In this document: one piece after another, positions 1 through 8,003 of the stretch | Layout of the letters: each line of letters opens with the position of its first letter | How positions within the stretch are numbered: position 1 is the stretch's first letter | NCBI GenBank assembly: GCA_965262305.1 | Contig: CBDHEY010000002.1 | Location: 620,001 to 684,000, forward strand | Source: CBDHEY01 sp965262305 | Lineage (GTDB): Bacteria; Pseudomonadota; Gammaproteobacteria; Pseudomonadales; Cellvibrionaceae | Length of the DNA: 64,000 nt | Direction: 5' to 3' | Notes under the pieces: model-generated | Databases searched by the model: none | Told to the model about the DNA's origin: nothing | What the model saw: only the letters and a program-made list of their open reading frames with translations | Position numbers and translations under genes: made by a program

Positions 1-897
1 ATTAACTCGGGTACAACGCCATCTAACAATACTGGTCCATCAAGTGCAATAGAAGGAAGTAATTATGCTTATTTGGAAACCTCTAGTGCCGGTGGAGGAG
101 CGTTTAATGCTGGAAACAATGCCATATTAACTAGTCCAAAATTACAGTCTGATAATTATGAAGTTTCTTTTAGTTACCATATGCTTGGAAATGCAATAGG
201 TTCTATATATGTCGATGCCTTTGTTAATGAGCAGTGGCAAGAAGACATTTGGAGTCGCTCTGGCGCGCAAGGTAGCTCTTGGTTATCGACTCAAGTTTTA
301 ACTCCTGAATTGACGACTCAAGTAAGGATTCGTGCAGTCGCTGCTGGAAGTTGGCAAGGAGATATTGCTATTGATGATATATCAATAATAGTAAATAACG
401 GACCTGTTCCTACACCAACTCCCATTCCAACTCCGGGCGGATCAGTTATTATTTCAGAAGATAATTTTGATGGAGGATTTGGTAATTGGAATGATGGTGG
501 TAATGATGCGGGTTTACACACTGGGAATAACGTCATTAACGGTAGTGCTTCGGTCAATCTTCAAGATAACAGTGGAAATGCCTCATCTATGATTCAGGAC
601 TTTTTCAATGCATCAAGCTTTAGTGAAATCGAAATCACATTTACCTATAAACCGGTTTCTATGGAAAATGGTGAGGATTTCTTTGTCGAGTTTCAAGATG
701 CTAGCGGTTCATGGGTCATTGTGGAAGACTATGTTCGAGGCGTTGATTTTAATAACAATCAAATAATTACCAGTTCGGTAGCCGTTAATAACAATCAGTT
801 TAATTTTTCTGGAAATGTGCGTTTTCGTATTCGATGTGATGCATCGGCAAATCGAGATGATGTATTTATTGATGATGTGACTGTTGTTGGTTTTTAA
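1..897 (+). CDS. C-terminal part of a MAM-domain surface or secreted protein (5' end outside window)
   Basis: The reading frame is open to the first base of the window, so the true start lies upstream. About 298 residues are visible. The first ~130 carry the hallmarks of a MAM domain: a Gly-Pro-Ser-Ser-Ala/Gly-Ser-Asn-Tyr-Ala-Tyr-Leu-Glu-Thr segment, then alternating beta strands ending in IDDISI. A Pro/Thr-rich linker (around bases 407-440) follows. A second beta-rich module of about 145 residues then ends in a similar FIDDVTVV strand, so it may be a second jelly-roll or carbohydrate-binding-like domain. MAM domains in bacteria occur at the C-terminus of secreted proteases, nucleases and adhesins; which of these this is cannot be told from the fragment. 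A hairpin terminator follows. Confidence 0.75.
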   Translation: MNSGTTPSNNTGPSSAIEGSNYAYLETSSAGGGAFNAGNNAILTSPKLQSDNYEVSFSYHMLGNAIGSIYVDAFVNEQWQEDIWSRSGAQGSSWLSTQVLTPELTTQVRIRAVAAGSWQGDIAIDDISIIVNNGPVPTPTPIPTPGGSVIISEDNFDGGFGNWNDGGNDAGLHTGNNVINGSASVNLQDNSGNASSMIQDFFNASSFSEIEITFTYKPVSMENGEDFFVEFQDASGSWVIVEDYVRGVDFNNNQIITSSVAVNNNQFNFSGNVRFRIRCDASANRDDVFIDDVTVVGF

Positions 898-931
898 TTA
901 AAACCAATTGTTTTTTAAGTGAAATCTTTTT

Positions 932-961
932 AAGCCCCTATCGTTTAGATAAGGGCTTTTT
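932..961 (+). terminator. Rho-independent terminator of the MAM-domain gene
   Basis: Stem AAGCCCCTATC (932-942) pairs with GATAAGGGCTT (948-958) with one A-C mismatch, loop of five bases, followed by a run of T. It lies 35 bases after the stop codon at 897. Confidence 0.8.
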
Positions 962-1768
962 CATATGTCCTGTTAAACGTAATGTTAATCGACCCTCAAG
1001 CATTTTATAGACTTGATCAAGAACTAGAGCAATAAATGTATAGTCATGTATGATTCTTAAACCTTATGGGTTAGTGGTTTTAACGCGCGTTTTACCTATT
1101 CAATTTCCCTGTAATTAAATTCGGATAAAACAACGAATTTAATTGTGAATTCATTCGGTTGATAAATGACTTGTTGATCATTAAATAGCCTAAGTCTTAG
1201 GCCGGTGGGCCAAGAGTTAGCTTACTTTTAGGGTCAGAGCTTGTGTTAATTAGATGTAAATCTCAAAAAAATCCTGCTTTCAAACACATTAGATATTCAG
1301 TTTTAGCGCTCACTATGCGTACTAGTTTTTTATTTAGACGTCATTTCATTTCAATTCTATAAGTAATTATTTATAACGTTTTAGAATATTGGTTGTTTTT
1401 TTATTCTCCTCGTATTTTTCGTAAACTTTTTGTCACGTGCTTGATTACACATGTCGCGTTACTAAACGTAACTTGGTTGTCTTATCGAATAATTAATAAT
1501 TGGCAATACTTAAAAAGTGTAATAAAAACAAAAAGTTATGTCGATTTGTTTGGTTTTTGTTTCACTTTTTTGAACAGTACGTTTTTTTTATTTGACGTGC
1601 ATTCGTAGTTTTTTTGAGGCTGAAATTAATTGAACTTCAATCATTTTTTGTGAAAAAAATTTAAGCATATAAACCTTTAGCAATTCGATTTAATCAATGC
1701 TGAAATAAATTTGAACTTTCGCACACTTTTTTATGACTTTGCGAAATAAAAAATGGAGATGTATCTGA
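962..1768. other. Long AT-rich non-coding stretch
   Basis: About 800 bases without a credible gene. It contains an 11-bp perfect inverted repeat (AATTAAATTCG 1113-1123 with CGAATTTAATT 1134-1144, 10-base loop) and a short palindrome around 1189. The only open frame (1393-1608) has a TTG start, no ribosome site and AT-driven Phe/Leu/Asn composition, so it is not called. The length suggests room for regulatory input to the gene at 1893 or for decayed sequence. Confidence 0.5.
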
Positions 1769-1841
1769 TAACCGAAGGCAGGTGATCTTTTTGGGTGATG
1801 CACGAGGTTCATTAAGCATCGCAGCTAAAAAGGTCTGGTTA
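1769..1841 (+). ncRNA. Candidate structured 5' leader RNA, possible riboswitch-like element
   Basis: Three nested helices form one long rod. The outer helix is TAACC (1769-1773) with GGTTA (1837-1841). The middle helix is GATCTTTTT (1784-1792) with AAAAAGGTC (1827-1835), 9 bp with one G-U. The inner helix is GTGATGC (1795-1801) with GCATCGC (1816-1822), 7 bp with one G-U. A 10-base asymmetric loop (1774-1783, GAAGGCAGGT) sits between the outer and middle helices, and a 14-base apical loop at 1802-1815. The region is clearly richer in G+C than its surroundings. It ends 51 bases before the ATG of the secreted Cys-module protein. I compared it from memory with cyclic-di-GMP, glycine, THF and cobalamin classes and found no match. 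Confidence 0.5.
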
Positions 1842-1892
1842 GGACTATTAGTAATTAATTAAAAATAAATATAAAAGTCTCTGGAGGCTTTC

Positions 1893-3194
1893 ATGACAAT
1901 AAGTCATTCTTTTTCTTTGTTTAAGTCTATCTCAAGCGTTTCCATCGCCACGCTGTTTTTATCGGCACAATTTGCAGGCGCTCAACAATGTCCACCAATT
2001 GATTTACCAGCTAAACACCCTGCGGCTGTCGGTAAAGATATGCGTTCTGAACACACTCAGCCATGGTGTGACCCTGTTTGCGTTAATGTCTTAGCCAACG
2101 GCACTGCATGTAACAATGCATCCGGTCAAATTGTCACTACATTGGGTGTTTGTAATGATGGTGCTCAAGTACGTGAATCAATAAAAGATATTGAGTACAA
2201 CCTTTGTATAGATGTAGACCAGGTTTTTATTGATCAATCAGATTACACAGGTCAACCTCCTGGTACAAACTACACGATCTCTACTGACGACGCGGCGTTA
2301 TATTTTGCTGCATTGTTTTCAAGAGACGACAATAATAACGGTGTAATTGATGGTAATGAAGCCACCACCGCTCGTGATAAGGCTTATGCTCTTGTCGATG
2401 AACTAAATACGGGCGGTGGCAACACTATTACTCGAAACGAAGCTAGCTCAGCGAAGGGAGCGGACCCTTGCCAATTGCTATCGACAGGGTTTAACTCTGG
2501 TTTGGCAACAGATGATATTCTTTCTTACATTGGTATGTACTTAGGTGATCCAATGTTGGATAAGTATGCTGGTGATTTGGCGACTCACATTAGTGAAAAC
2601 ATGCGTGCTTTTACACGTACTTGGCAGCCTAGCTACTGGAAAGAAAATGGCAGTGTTATCGGTAACAACCCATCCGCCGTGACATCACACTATAATAGCG
2701 AGTATGCGCCAGGTAGTGGTTTTAGAGTATGTGACGCTGGGTACAATGGTAAATTCAGAGAGTTGGTTTCTCTCATGGGTAGTTCGAGCAACGGCGGTTC
2801 TGATACAGGCGGCTCTAACACCGGTGGTTCTGATAATTCAAATACTGGTGGTTCAGACTCTGGTAGCTCTAATAATGATGGTTCTAGCAATAATACACCT
2901 TCAAGCAATTGCCCTGGGTCACATCCATTTTACTGTGAAGCATCTGGTCAGTGTTTCGATCAAAATCAAATGAACAATTATTGCCCTGCATCTAGCTCTG
3001 GAAACAATAATACAAATAACGGTTCAGATTCTGGTAATAATAACGCCGGAGGTTCTACTGGTGGTAATAATGACTCAGGTAGCTCAAGTGGTGGGTTGAC
3101 TCCTAGTAGTCAATGTCCTAGCTCACATCCTTATATGTGTGCAAGCCGGGGTCAGTGTTTTGACGAATTCCAAATGAACAACTACTGTAATTAA
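1893..3194 (+). CDS. Secreted protein with EF-hand loop and two C-terminal Cys modules
   Basis: 433 residues. A signal peptide covers about residues 1-30 (cleavage near AGA-QQ), so the protein is exported. The N-terminal domain (about 31-290) has several Cys and a canonical calcium-type EF-hand loop at 145-156 (D145, N147, N149, G150, I152, D153, E156). From about 296 the chain becomes Gly/Ser/Asn linker with two copies of a 25-residue Cys module: 340-364 and 408-432. Both have the spacing C-x7-C-x5-C-x9-C and share S-H-P, G-Q-C-F-D and Q-M-N-N-Y-C. The ATG is preceded by TGGAGG at good distance. I do not recognise the N-terminal family. The modules recall small disulfide binding domains such as LDL-receptor-A or peritrophin modules only in outline. 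Extracellular binding or a degradative role is plausible but not shown. Confidence 0.75.
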   Translation: MTISHSFSLFKSISSVSIATLFLSAQFAGAQQCPPIDLPAKHPAAVGKDMRSEHTQPWCDPVCVNVLANGTACNNASGQIVTTLGVCNDGAQVRESIKDIEYNLCIDVDQVFIDQSDYTGQPPGTNYTISTDDAALYFAALFSRDDNNNGVIDGNEATTARDKAYALVDELNTGGGNTITRNEASSAKGADPCQLLSTGFNSGLATDDILSYIGMYLGDPMLDKYAGDLATHISENMRAFTRTWQPSYWKENGSVIGNNPSAVTSHYNSEYAPGSGFRVCDAGYNGKFRELVSLMGSSSNGGSDTGGSNTGGSDNSNTGGSDSGSSNNDGSSNNTPSSNCPGSHPFYCEASGQCFDQNQMNNYCPASSSGNNNTNNGSDSGNNNAGGSTGGNNDSGSSSGGLTPSSQCPSSHPYMCASRGQCFDEFQMNNYCN

Positions 3195-3215
3195 GATACG
3201 GGCATTGTAATTGAT

Positions 3216-3243
3216 GGTCGAGATAAGGATTTCTCGACCTTAA
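3216..3243 (+). terminator. Hairpin terminator after the Cys-module protein
   Basis: GGTCGAGA (3216-3223) pairs perfectly with TCTCGACC (3232-3239) around an 8-base loop, 21 bases after the stop codon. The following T-run is short and broken, so termination may be weak. Confidence 0.55.
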
Positions 3244-3331
3244 TTCAAAAAATAATAAGAAGGTTTTAGGTCAATAGGATTAGTAAAAAAAATAATTTAC
3301 TAAGCTTTGAGATATTTTTATATTTAGTTAT

Positions 3332-3976
3332 ATGAGTTTAAATATTTTTTCAAATAAGCTAGCTGTTAGCATTGTTGCTTTTTGTCTGTTTGGATTGACG
3401 CTCTTCCATTCAATCTTTTTTCATAAAGAACCTGGTTTAGAAAAAAAAATACATACTACGCAAGTGAGAGCTGCGTTAGAATCCAGGCAAATTCCTTTAA
3501 TAGATAAATCTCATCAAAAGACGTTACAAAAAACGTTTAAATCGGATAATACAAAAAAACATCATGATGGAGTAGCTGCAAAATCAGCAGCAGACTTCGA
3601 CAACCTATTTCATGACAATAAGGTAAAGCGAATCCACGCTGATGGATTTGGTAATTACTATGCAAACCTCTCGGAGAAAGGCAATTCGATAAGACGATAC
3701 CTAGTCTCCGATTGGCCAATCTATTATCCAACACCTCAAGAGAAGCGCGATGGGACAGTATCAGGTTGTATGTCTTTAAATTATTATGTGAGTCTAGATG
3801 CGAATATTTCATTAGTTATCGAAGAGAATAGTTTGTTTAGAATGCATCACTTTATTTGTCAGTATGACTATGCTTTACAAGAGTATCGGCTAGAGTCTAT
3901 GAACGTGCCTGCTTTTGGACTAATGGACAGTATTCAATCCGTCGTCAATGAAATCCAATTTTCAAGGCAACCCTAG
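3332..3976 (+). CDS. Hypothetical single-pass membrane protein
   Basis: 214 residues. One hydrophobic helix near the N-terminus (about residues 9-29) with a short cytoplasmic start, so it is either membrane-anchored or exported with an uncleaved signal. The rest is soluble and polar with no motif I recognise. The stop at 3976 lies just before the likely start of the next lipoprotein gene at 3987, or overlaps it if the ATG at 3948 is used, so the two are probably cotranscribed. Function unknown. Confidence 0.55.
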   Translation: MSLNIFSNKLAVSIVAFCLFGLTLFHSIFFHKEPGLEKKIHTTQVRAALESRQIPLIDKSHQKTLQKTFKSDNTKKHHDGVAAKSAADFDNLFHDNKVKRIHADGFGNYYANLSEKGNSIRRYLVSDWPIYYPTPQEKRDGTVSGCMSLNYYVSLDANISLVIEENSLFRMHHFICQYDYALQEYRLESMNVPAFGLMDSIQSVVNEIQFSRQP

Positions 3977-3986
3977 GAAATTATTT

Positions 3987-5465
3987 TTGAAAACTATTAA
4001 GTACTTATTTTCGATTTTATTCTATTTTTTCTTAATTTCTTGTTCTGGAACTAAAACCGGTGGTGATTCTGCTTCAACTCATTCACACCCGCAACCAGGT
4101 TTTAACACAGCGCAAAATACGATATACCACAGTGGTGGAATTCCAAATGATATCGACCTTTGTCCTAAATCACCTTTTGATACAATCGTTCCCATAAAAG
4201 CTTTGGATACTTTCGAAACAGAGGGTAAAACGCCACTGAGTATTGAGGGCGTTTACGATTTCATGCAGATAAATGATATTAATACCATTGATGAATTAAT
4301 AAATCATTTCCCAAACTCTCTTCGAACCAATTTTTCATTGGTTGAACATACGCGGGCGACGGGACAGTCTAATCTCGATTTTCCTAGGATTGTATTATTT
4401 GGTTCTGATGGCCGTTTCTTGTTAAACATAGGAACGAAACCAGATGACCCTATGTATAACAAACTTGATGTTGCAGAACTCAATTCACAAACAGGTAAGT
4501 GGGAATTTTCGGTGTTCGATTTTGATGAATCGCCTCCTAAGCTCGTAAGAAATGACCCAAGTTGTATCGAATGCCACGGTAATAATAATTCGCGGCCTGT
4601 TTGGGGTGATTTCCAAGAATGGACTGGTGTTTTTGGCGATAGCGTCGTTGACGGTCCTAGACCGGAAGCACTAGACGATACTCATGCAGTAAAGATGAAT
4701 GAAATTTATTTGGGCAAAGGGGGATCGCCAAGATTTGACTTCCTAATTTGGAAGCCAGCTTTGATGCATCGAGGTGGCTTTAGGGAAATTGCACATCACG
4801 ACTTTGGGCCAGAACTCCTGTTATCAAATATAGTTATGGGCAGTGCAAATGCTCTTGGAGCCTATCTGCGACTTAGTCAAAAATATCCAGATCGATACCG
4901 AGATATGCGTAAGAAGATGCTTTTGTCTTATTTTAAAAAGCGAAGCAGTTCAGTACGTTATCCAATTAAAATAAACCACTCAAAAGCCACGGTTGAATAT
5001 TCGACCGAGATGAACAAAAAAATTAGTGAACGCTTAAAATCGCTTGATTTGCTAGACTCAACTTTAGATAAACAGCTTTTTGAATTAGGTTTGGATACCA
5101 CCGAAGCCTTTTCTATGGCGACGTTGCATGAAACCGAAACGCCAGACACAAGTTGGAGCTTAGCCGTCGCTGATCAATATGATTTACTCATGCTACAAAT
5201 TCTTAATGAGATGCGTGATGATGATGCTGAAATAAACCGACTTCTTACACAAACAGCACTCGAATTTCCGATATATGGTTGCCCTGATGTAGCTGGAAAT
5301 ATTTCAGAGTTGATTGATTTTAAGATGTTACATTTGTTCTATCTGTCGGGTGAATCCAAATATGAAGTAAACTGGGTTTATTACCCCAAAGATGTTGACG
5401 ACGTATACGATCAAGTATTTTTGCCAATATCTTTGGAGCTTATTGATTATCTGAAGCGATCGTAA
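3987..5465 (+). CDS. Lipoprotein with a c-type haem motif (CxxCH)
   Basis: An ATG at 3948 gives 505 residues and overlaps the gene before, but has no ribosome site. TTG at 3987, preceded by AGGAAA at about 8 bases, gives a tidy lipoprotein signal starting MKTIKYLF, so I prefer it. The lipobox is FLISC (Cys32 in the longer form), so the mature protein should be lipid-anchored in the periplasm. A single covalent-haem motif C-I-E-C-H lies at 206-210 of the longer form, within PSCIECHGNNNSRPVWG. The long segments before and after it do not resemble a small class I cytochrome c. Probably a periplasmic redox or haem-binding protein; the partner may be the membrane protein just upstream. Its family is not recognised. 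Confidence 0.65.
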   Translation: MKTIKYLFSILFYFFLISCSGTKTGGDSASTHSHPQPGFNTAQNTIYHSGGIPNDIDLCPKSPFDTIVPIKALDTFETEGKTPLSIEGVYDFMQINDINTIDELINHFPNSLRTNFSLVEHTRATGQSNLDFPRIVLFGSDGRFLLNIGTKPDDPMYNKLDVAELNSQTGKWEFSVFDFDESPPKLVRNDPSCIECHGNNNSRPVWGDFQEWTGVFGDSVVDGPRPEALDDTHAVKMNEIYLGKGGSPRFDFLIWKPALMHRGGFREIAHHDFGPELLLSNIVMGSANALGAYLRLSQKYPDRYRDMRKKMLLSYFKKRSSSVRYPIKINHSKATVEYSTEMNKKISERLKSLDLLDSTLDKQLFELGLDTTEAFSMATLHETETPDTSWSLAVADQYDLLMLQILNEMRDDDAEINRLLTQTALEFPIYGCPDVAGNISELIDFKMLHLFYLSGESKYEVNWVYYPKDVDDVYDQVFLPISLELIDYLKRS

Positions 5466-5509
5466 ACTCTATAGTCAACATCGATTTAATATACAGGCTA
5501 AATCTAATT

Positions 5510-5752
5510 AGGTTTATGTGCCGATCTGTAAGTTTAGATTGTTTTGATGAACTCAAAAATACAATTCGACGCCTTGGTGCTTGTCATGTGTAATATAGCG
5601 TACGTCCCGACGATTTCCCATATGTCGCTGATGCACTACTAAAAACATTTGACGAATTGCTAAACGATTTTACTGCTGAGGAAAAAGATGCCTAGAAAGA
5701 GGGTTTAAATACAATATCAGATGTGATGCTTGAAGCATGGTCAAACGCATAG
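5510..5752 (+). pseudogene. Decayed globin gene (C-terminal half, two internal stops)
   Basis: Read in the frame whose codons include 5522-5524, this stretch gives a globin-like C-terminal half: DELKNTIRRLGACHV, stop, YSVRPDDFPYVADALLKT, then FDELLNDFTAEEKDA, stop, and KEGLNTISDVMLEAWSNA. In bacterial single-domain globins this corresponds to the LGxRHVGYGV segment with the proximal His region, the helix before FT-E, and the A-W ... I-D-M end. The TAA (5594-5596) replaces the usual Gly and the TAG (about 5690) replaces the usual Trp. No N-terminal half with the distal residues is found upstream, where the preceding gene ends at 5465. It is therefore a truncated, disabled globin relic. Recognition is by eye. 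Confidence 0.65.
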
Positions 5753-5826
5753 CTTGAATGGCTTTGCTATAATCCGGATTGTTGACAAAGCCCTATAATT
5801 AATTTCTATGATCCTTGCTCTTGACA

Positions 5827-6555
5827 TTATTTTGATACTGTTTGCATCGCTGTCGATCTTAATTGGCTTTCAAGACCTGGTGGTAATCCAAGAGCTCTAG
5901 ATAAATTACTCAGATGTACATATTCCCTATGATCGTCTAGATCAATAGCCAGACAAGACGCCAGGTAAATCTCAGATTTTTTTTCTACTGTGTCTAATTC
6001 CCTAGTGATATCTTCAATTGATATTGGACTGATAAATAGTTCAAATAATTCGTTTTTTGTCTTAGTGTCTAAGTTCATACTGTCGATTGCATCAGAAATG
6101 TTTTTTTGTTCTTTCGTATCAATACTACCGTCCGCGCGTGCCGACGCTATCATCGCTTTAACGATAGATAATTGAAATTCATCTGATGACGCTGTTTGGT
6201 CAAAATAGTTGTCATGTTGTAAATTATTGTTGGTAACGTATTCATTTTGTTTTGAAGTATTCGTTTGGTTTAACGTGTGGTGAGGTGTATTTGTTGCCTT
6301 AGAGTTCACTGGCCCGATATTATTTTTTTGCCAGTTACTATATGCTTTATAAGCCAGTCCGCCTAACATAGCAGCACCACCGTATTTCGCTGCCGTTGTT
6401 GCAGTTTTTCTGACTGACTTGTTTCCCAAAAGTAATGCAACTATTCCTCCTGCTACTGCCCCTCCTGCTAAACCTCCGGGAATATTGTTTTTAACGTTGC
6501 CAAAATTATTGGTAATTTGCGGTGGCAAGTTGTTTAAGATATTTGAAAAATTCAT
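5827..6555 (-). CDS. DUF533 / YebE-type membrane protein with TerB-like domain
   Basis: 242 residues. A Gly/Ala-rich hydrophobic segment (about 27-75, with GGLAGGAVAGGIVALLLG and a second GGAAMLGGLAYKAY patch) is followed by a polar Asn/Thr linker and a helical C-terminal domain (about 125-235) with the conserved AMIASARADGSID start and the LASCLAIDLDDHREYVHLSNLSRALGLP end. This is the arrangement of E. coli YebE and DUF533 proteins, whose C-terminal part resembles TerB. The cellular role of the family is not well established; stress or envelope links have been suggested. It stands alone, convergent with the decayed globin region. Confidence 0.8.
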   Translation of the reverse strand: MNFSNILNNLPPQITNNFGNVKNNIPGGLAGGAVAGGIVALLLGNKSVRKTATTAAKYGGAAMLGGLAYKAYSNWQKNNIGPVNSKATNTPHHTLNQTNTSKQNEYVTNNNLQHDNYFDQTASSDEFQLSIVKAMIASARADGSIDTKEQKNISDAIDSMNLDTKTKNELFELFISPISIEDITRELDTVEKKSEIYLASCLAIDLDDHREYVHLSNLSRALGLPPGLESQLRSTAMQTVSK

Positions 6556-6958
6556 ATTAGTTTTGTCCTACGAGATTTAGTTTGCTTCCCTCATTAAAGA
6601 GAATCTAAGCTTATCAATATACATTTTTATATTTCGGGAAAATGTCGTTAGCTAGCTATACCATGTTTGGTTTTCAATAAGTTATTACGTATTTGAATGT
6701 TACTATTGAACTTTAAAGTTTAATATTCGATCTTTACACGAGTATAATCAGGTTTTATCGATGTATTTCAGCGTTGATGAAAATTTGAATAATTTACTAT
6801 TCGAACATGGTGTTGGATATGTTTAGGTTTGGGGAAGTAGTTTTTAATATAATTTTTTTAGACTAAAGATTAAAAGAGAGATGTCATTCAAGTCGTTGTA
6901 TATTTATAGAAAATTATAATTATTCCAGTGTTTAAAAAGCTATTTGTTATACAGTGGA
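6556..6958. other. Intergenic region, no gene seen
   Basis: 403 bases, AT-rich, between the start of the DUF533 gene and the stop of the nhaR-like gene. It must hold the DUF533 promoter. The only structure noted is a perfect 12-bp palindrome AACTTTAAAGTT (6709-6720). No ORF, tRNA or clear terminator was seen. Confidence 0.4.
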
Positions 6959-7864
6959 TTAATCGTTGAATAATGCACTGCGAGCACTATCACAGATTGC
7001 TAATACAGCTGGGTGTTTTACTTTTCTTTCAGCGGAAATCGCATAAAATTTCTGTGTAAGTTCATCTATTCGTCCGACAACTCTAACATTAAAGTTTTTA
7101 CAAACCTCCTCTTCAATAGTGGAAGACATGAAAAAACAACCTAATCCTGCCTGGCCAAAGGCCTTCATAAGTGCGCTATCATCAAACTGACCTGTAATAA
7201 GTGGAACTATACCAATTTCATTTAGCCACCCATCAATGAGCTGACGAACGGCATATTGAGGTGTGGGAAGTATTATCGGAGTATTTGTGAGCGAATAGGG
7301 AAAGTTTTTCTTTAGGTTTTTAGCCAGTGCTGGAGCAGCGAAGCAACTTAAAGGACTTTCACCAAGCAAGTGATTATATGCTTTTATATTGAAAGCACTG
7401 GTAATTGGCGTGTCACTCAATACCATATCTACCTTGTGAATTGCTAAATCCGCTAGCATCGCATCCACAGGTCCTTCTCGGCTTGTTAGACTGATATCAT
7501 GGCTAAGGTTCAGTGATGGCTCGATTATCTTGTAAACGATAGTTTTTGGTAAAGCGCTCGCAGCGCCAACGATAAATTCCGATGGGCCAACAGTTGGTAC
7601 GCCTCGAAGTACGTCACTAAGTTCTTGCCCTAGCTCAAAAATTTCGTTTGCGTACTTTAAGACTAGACGTCCTGTATCGGTTAGTTTTAGCCCTCGTCCG
7701 GCTTTATCAAACAGTGTATTTCCAAGCCGATCCTCTAGTAGCGAAAGTTGTCCGCTAATTGTCTGGGGAGTCAGATGAAGTTTTTCACTTGCTTTAGCAA
7801 TGCTCCCTTCATTTGCGACCATCCAAAAATAATATAGATGCTTGTAGTTTATAATTTCAGCCAT
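6959..7864 (-). CDS. nhaR: NhaR-type LysR-family transcriptional regulator
   Basis: 301 residues from the preferred start. The N-terminal winged HTH (residues about 1-60: INYKHLYYFWMVANEGSIA, then LTPQTISGQLSLLE and the GRGLKLTDTG turn) matches NhaR, activator of the Na+/H+ antiporter gene nhaA and of pga in E. coli, more closely than general LysR proteins. A LysR substrate-binding domain follows. A longer frame begins at 7891, but only the ATG at 7864 has a purine-rich ribosome site (AAAAGAGA) and gives the family's N-terminus. No nhaA gene is adjacent, so the target is elsewhere or different. A possible operator lies at 7901-7915. Confidence 0.82.
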   Translation of the reverse strand: MAEIINYKHLYYFWMVANEGSIAKASEKLHLTPQTISGQLSLLEDRLGNTLFDKAGRGLKLTDTGRLVLKYANEIFELGQELSDVLRGVPTVGPSEFIVGAASALPKTIVYKIIEPSLNLSHDISLTSREGPVDAMLADLAIHKVDMVLSDTPITSAFNIKAYNHLLGESPLSCFAAPALAKNLKKNFPYSLTNTPIILPTPQYAVRQLIDGWLNEIGIVPLITGQFDDSALMKAFGQAGLGCFFMSSTIEEEVCKNFNVRVVGRIDELTQKFYAISAERKVKHPAVLAICDSARSALFND

Positions 7865-7900
7865 CGTTAATCTCTTTTCGTGAAATGCCAAATTATATTA

Positions 7901-7915
7901 TTCGAAATTATCGAA
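7901..7915. promoter_or_regulatory. Possible LysR-type operator
   Basis: TTCGA (7901-7905) and TCGAA (7911-7915) form a perfect inverted repeat with a 5-base spacer, fitting the T-N11-A scheme of LysR-type sites. It lies 37 bases upstream of the nhaR-like start and about 90 upstream of the divergent small gene at 8004, so it could serve both. Assigned by position and symmetry only. Confidence 0.3.
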
Positions 7916-8003
7916 CTATCATAGCCAAATTAAGCGAATTTTTCTTTCTGTTTTTTGTTGTTATTCTAGAATCGTAAAAATTGAAAATGTATTGGAGAAA
8001 TTT

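Noticed and set aside
1393..1608. 71-codon open frame in the intergenic stretch
   Set aside because: TTG start, no ribosome site, AT-driven composition and no motif; most likely chance.
1769..1841. Assignment of the leader RNA to cyclic-di-GMP, glycine, THF or cobalamin riboswitches
   Set aside because: The conserved core bases of those classes are not present, and the fold is a single rod rather than their junctions.
2690..2973. Open frames on both strands inside the Gly/Ser/Asn linker of the Cys-module protein
   Set aside because: They result from repetitive GGT/TCT/AAT codons of the real gene; no start signal.
2790..3090. Short repeated DNA units resembling a CRISPR or satellite
   Set aside because: The units are irregular and follow the codon phase of the linker, so they are protein low complexity.
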